DNA of 64,000 nucleotides, taken from Anaeromassilibacillus sp. An172 (GTDB taxonomy: Bacteria; Bacillota; Clostridia; Oscillospirales; Acutalibacteraceae). Each line of letters starts with the position of its first letter. Position 1 is the stretch's first letter. The DNA lies in assembly GCF_002160515.1 (NCBI RefSeq), contig NZ_NFKS01000008.1, positions 50,035 through 114,034 of the forward strand, in the 5' to 3' direction. The position numbers and the translations under genes are program-made. Positions 63,454 through 64,000 of this stretch are shown in pieces. Below the pieces are notes generated by a model. That model worked only from the letters and a program-made list of their open reading frames with translations. It ran no database searches and had not been told where the DNA came from.

Positions 63454-64000
63454 ATGAACAGGTGTCCCGTGTGCGGAAAGGAAAATACAGGCTTTGTTTG
63501 CAGTGACTGCGGCTTTGATTTAAGCTGTGATTTTGAGAGACTTCCCACATTATCAATGATTAAAAGCGGAAGCCTCTCATGTTCCAAATTGAAAATAGTA
63601 AGGGAAGCGAAATTTAAAAATGTAAAGCGCTGTGAGGTCTGCGGCGGCTATACATTTTACTTTGACGAGGAGAAATATATTTTGACCTGCCCTGTATGCG
63701 GAAAGGTTATAAAGCTTGAAAAGGCGAAAAAGCGTAATAAAATAACAGCCGTTGCGGCGGGGGATTATCACACTGTTGTACTTAAAGAGGACGGAACAGC
63801 TGCGGCAATAGGCAATAACTACAGCGGTCAATGCAGCGTGGGAAGCTGGAAAAATCTTGCGGCGGTTTATGCAGGATGCTATCATACAATAGGACTTAAA
63901 AAAGACGGAACTGTAGTTTATGCCGGAAGCAATAAAAACGGAGAAAAGGAAAGATTAAAAGGCTGGAAGAATATAGCCGCAATATCTGCAAAGAGAAATT
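63454..64000 (+). CDS. Zinc-ribbon RCC1-like protein, second copy (cut by window end)
   Basis: The first 182 residues of a paralogue of the preceding protein: same two zinc ribbons and at least two propeller repeats before the window ends. A stretch of 78 bases (63463-63540) is identical to 61491-61568, and later parts are nearly identical, so the duplication is recent or kept alike by gene conversion. ATG 63454 follows GGAGGG. Confidence 0.88.
   Translation, partial: MNRCPVCGKENTGFVCSDCGFDLSCDFERLPTLSMIKSGSLSCSKLKIVREAKFKNVKRCEVCGGYTFYFDEEKYILTCPVCGKVIKLEKAKKRNKITAVAAGDYHTVVLKEDGTAAAIGNNYSGQCSVGSWKNLAAVYAGCYHTIGLKKDGTVVYAGSNKNGEKERLKGWKNIAAISAKRN

Noticed and set aside
1..64000. tRNA or rRNA genes
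   Set aside because: No cloverleaf with a TTCGANTC-type arm or rRNA signature was noticed on either strand by eye; a tRNAscan-SE run would settle this.

Overview
The window looks like a chromosome segment of a low-to-mid GC, anaerobic, Gram-positive gut bacterium of the Clostridia, most likely an Oscillospiraceae (Ruminococcus-like) relative. The evidence is the ctsR-mcsA-mcsB-clpC operon, a T-box in front of pheST, dockerin and cohesin domains, a methionine synthase split from its reactivation domain, and many TTG/GTG starts behind strong Shine-Dalgarno sites. No rRNA, tRNA, CRISPR array, integrase or transposase gene was found. The species call is inference.

Layout. 1-7644: a host-glycan operon with an ABC sugar importer (binding protein cut by the window edge, two permeases), a small membrane protein, a GH112 galacto-N-biose/lacto-N-biose phosphorylase, a nucleotidyltransferase and an N-acetylhexosamine 1-kinase. 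8148-10171: the wreck of a secreted GH84 hexosaminidase with FIVAR and dockerin domains (N-terminus lost, catalytic core deleted, one frameshift). 10249-12518: a SLOG protein, three XRE regulators (two a tandem duplicate) and a DUF4250-like protein. 12772-17536: the CtsR regulon operon with three CtsR boxes. 17541-18587: a Fic protein. 18938-25335: two convergent secreted dockerin proteins, one of 1662 residues, whose promoters share the same palindrome at the same distance from the -10. 25633-30623 (minus strand): XRE membrane protein, GNAT, LysRS with a fused tRNA-binding domain, GreA, a CaCA antiporter. 30909-34892: PucR/CdaR-type regulator, ftsE, ftsX, an unknown gene. 35656-39978: trmL, then pgk-tpiA-gpmI. 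40471-45704 (minus strand): an EF-G-like GTPase with altered motifs, ilvD, an unknown gene and luxS. 45848-48932: small proteins, a membrane-anchored cohesin gene behind an AraC regulator, an HPr-like protein. 49110-53111 (minus strand): Nif3-like, trmK, DUF1858, a lipoprotein, nnrD and a small membrane protein. 53375-57124: T-box and pheST. 57450-61349: metF, reactivation domain, metH. 61482-64000: two tandem genes for zinc-ribbon proteins with RCC1-like repeats.

Working together. Genes 1-7 would import galacto-N-biose or lacto-N-biose, split it with phosphate and feed GalNAc/GlcNAc-1-P and Gal-1-P to nucleotide-sugar pools. The dockerin proteins could dock on the membrane-anchored cohesin at 46891-47640, a small cellulosome-like display system; cognate binding is not shown by sequence.

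The most unusual signal is a dispersed intergenic repeat family (16 units in nine clusters). A conserved frame surrounds hairpin arms that differ between copies but stay complementary (CCTTG/CAAGG, ACCTG/CAGGT, ACATG/CATGT, CCGTG/CACGG, ACGG/CCGT). Copies sit directly against stop codons and in some cases provide the stop or the last codons of the gene.
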